DNA of 8,045 nucleotides, from the NCBI GenBank assembly GCA_021816545.1, contig JAKAXP010000103.1, positions 1 to 8,045 of the forward strand, given 5' to 3'. This document shows positions 6,832 to 8,045 of this stretch, piece by piece. The notes under the pieces were generated by a model. That model was not told the DNA's origin, did not search any database, and was given only the letters and a program-made list of their open reading frames with translations. The position numbers and the translations under genes were made by a program. This stretch comes from Bacteroidota bacterium (lineage in GTDB: Bacteria; Bacteroidota; Bacteroidia; Bacteroidales; VadinHA17). Positions within the stretch are counted from its first letter, which is position 1. Each line of letters starts with the position of its first letter.

Positions 6832-8045
6832 TCAGCTTTTCCTTCTGATCCGCAGCTTCTGTCCCACCTGTATCCGTGAAGCATCGGAGATATTGTTAAG
6901 TCTCAGTATGTCAGTGGCCGAGACGCCGTCAAACTTTTTGGCAATATCCCATACCGTGTCACCGTACCTGACGGTATAGAACTCATACTCACCTTCAGCG
7001 GAGGCGGAAACTGATACCTGCGGTGATGCGGATGCCAGTGACGGTGCGGAAGCCGGCTTCCCCTCCATCTTTTGCTTGTCGGCAAAACTCATTGTGTTAA
7101 CCTTGCTGTAACGTTCGGCCTTACCGGGATCAACGTAAATGGCAAGCTTCTGTCCCACCCTGATTGTGTTGCGGTAGATGTTGTTCCAGTATCTCAGCTC
7201 CGACAGGGGAACATCATACCATTCCGAAATGAACCCGAGGTTATCCCCGTCCTTGACGGTATATGTCAGCTTTGTCTTGCCGCTGACGTCAGGGGGTGAG
7301 TAGGTGGAGGTCGACTGCTGCGGTAATGCGGTCTGGTTCACCGTGGTCAGGTACTGGTCCTTCCTGTACCCTGTGATTGTATCGGTCATTGCTATGAAAT
7401 CACCAAGCCTGTCGAGCGGCAGGGTGACAGGGCTGGGCCTGCTCCTTCCCGGGACAAGACCAGTGCGGTACTGCGGGTTCATCGCCCTGAGCTCCTCCAG
7501 AGGCAGGTCAAGTACAGCAGCAATCTGCTCAAGGTGCATGTCAGTGGATATCATAACTGTGTCAACCGCAAGCGGAAGATTGATCTGTACCGGGGTGATA
7601 TTGTGCTCACGGTAATAGTTCATTGCATATGTGGCCGCAACATATGCCGGGATGTAACCGCGGGTCTCGCGCGGCAGGCGGTAGTAAATCTCCCAGTAAT
7701 CCTTCCGGTTGCCTGACCGGCGGATGGCCTTGTTGACATTGCCAGGACCGCAGTTGTAGGCTGCAATAACCAGTATCCAGTCATTGTAGATCCCGTAAAG
7801 ATCCTTCAGGTATTTTGCGGCAGCATGGGTTGCCTTGACCGGGTCACGCCGCTCATCCACTACCGAGTTGATCGTCAGTCCGTACATCCTCCCGGTGCTG
7901 TACATGAACTGCCAAAGCCCGGTGGCACCAACACGGCTGACAGCGTTGGGATTAAGCGCTGACTCAATCACAGCCATGTATTTCAGCTCAACAGGAAGAC
8001 CATAATAATCGAAAATATCCTCAATCATGGGGAAATAGAAATCCT
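6832..8045 (-). CDS. mltD: Membrane-bound lytic murein transglycosylase D-like, with LysM domains (5' partial)
   Basis: The frame stays open to the right edge: before the Met codon at 8026-8028 it continues as DFYFP, which fits the usual sequence ahead of the MltD catalytic domain, so the N-terminus with its signal peptide is outside the window. Counting from that Met, residues 1-140 are a family-1 lytic transglycosylase domain with catalytic Glu22 (AVIESALNP), GATGLWQFM (34-42) and AYNCGPGNVNKAI (90-102). A degenerate LysM-like stretch lies at about 150-205. Clear LysM domains are at 254-299 (YTVKDGDNLGFIS, VGQKLAIYV) and 349-395 (YTVRYGDTVWDIA, VGQKLRIR), separated by a Ser/Ala/Pro-rich linker. 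The enzyme would cleave MurNAc-GlcNAc bonds in peptidoglycan, forming 1,6-anhydroMurNAc, while LysM domains hold it on the wall. It ends 13 bases before the SGNH-MBOAT start and is probably the upstream gene of that operon. Confidence 0.93.
   Translation of the reverse strand, partial: DFYFPMIEDIFDYYGLPVELKYMAVIESALNPNAVSRVGATGLWQFMYSTGRMYGLTINSVVDERRDPVKATHAAAKYLKDLYGIYNDWILVIAAYNCGPGNVNKAIRRSGNRKDYWEIYYRLPRETRGYIPAYVAATYAMNYYREHNITPVQINLPLAVDTVMISTDMHLEQIAAVLDLPLEELRAMNPQYRTGLVPGRSRPSPVTLPLDRLGDFIAMTDTITGYRKDQYLTTVNQTALPQQSTSTYSPPDVSGKTKLTYTVKDGDNLGFISEWYDVPLSELRYWNNIYRNTIRVGQKLAIYVDPGKAERYSKVNTMSFADKQKMEGKPASAPSLASASPQVSVSASAEGEYEFYTVRYGDTVWDIAKKFDGVSATDILRLNNISDASRIQVGQKLRIRRKS

Noticed and set aside
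8026..8028. Met codon as the true start of the lytic transglycosylase
   Set aside because: The frame continues upstream to the window edge with residues expected in the family, and starting here would remove the signal peptide and cut into the catalytic domain.

Overview
The window looks like a piece of chromosome from a member of the Bacteroidota, most likely Bacteroidales or a close relative. The evidence is indirect: the characteristic Bacteroidota form of NtrC-type regulator, a GH2-type lipoprotein, an MltD/LysM lytic transglycosylase of the kind common in that phylum, and tight gene spacing with A-rich rather than Shine-Dalgarno-like start contexts. I see no rRNA, tRNA, CRISPR, transposase, integrase or phage gene. 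Nearly every base is coding, and no gap exceeds 13 bases.

There are two tail-to-tail gene blocks. On the plus strand (1-3608) lie the C-terminal end of an ABC-2 type permease, a sigma-54-type response regulator (receiver plus AAA+ domain, no C-terminal DNA-binding domain), and a GH2-family lipoprotein whose start codon overlaps the regulator's stop (ATGA). On the minus strand (3618-8045, read from the right edge leftwards) lie a lytic transglycosylase with LysM domains, cut by the window edge, and 13 bases further a 1066-residue protein. That protein joins a periplasmic SGNH hydrolase-like domain to a membrane-bound MBOAT O-acyltransferase. The two blocks meet with only 9 bases between their stop codons.

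The minus-strand pair forms a coherent envelope module. An MBOAT protein normally passes acyl groups across the membrane and an SGNH partner places them on a sugar polymer (PatA/PatB on peptidoglycan, AlgI/AlgX on alginate). Here both are one polypeptide, next to a peptidoglycan-cleaving enzyme of a class known to be blocked by MurNAc O-acetylation. A one-chain peptidoglycan O-acetylation system controlling a neighbouring lytic transglycosylase is the most interesting hypothesis here; O-acetylation of another glycan is the main alternative.

The plus-strand block appears to be one transcription unit. Its last gene is notable because the protein keeps the GH2 architecture but seems to have lost both catalytic glutamates, so it is probably a carbohydrate-binding or structural pseudoenzyme. 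The AAA+ regulator lacks a recognisable DNA-binding domain and carries a variant GAFTGA loop.
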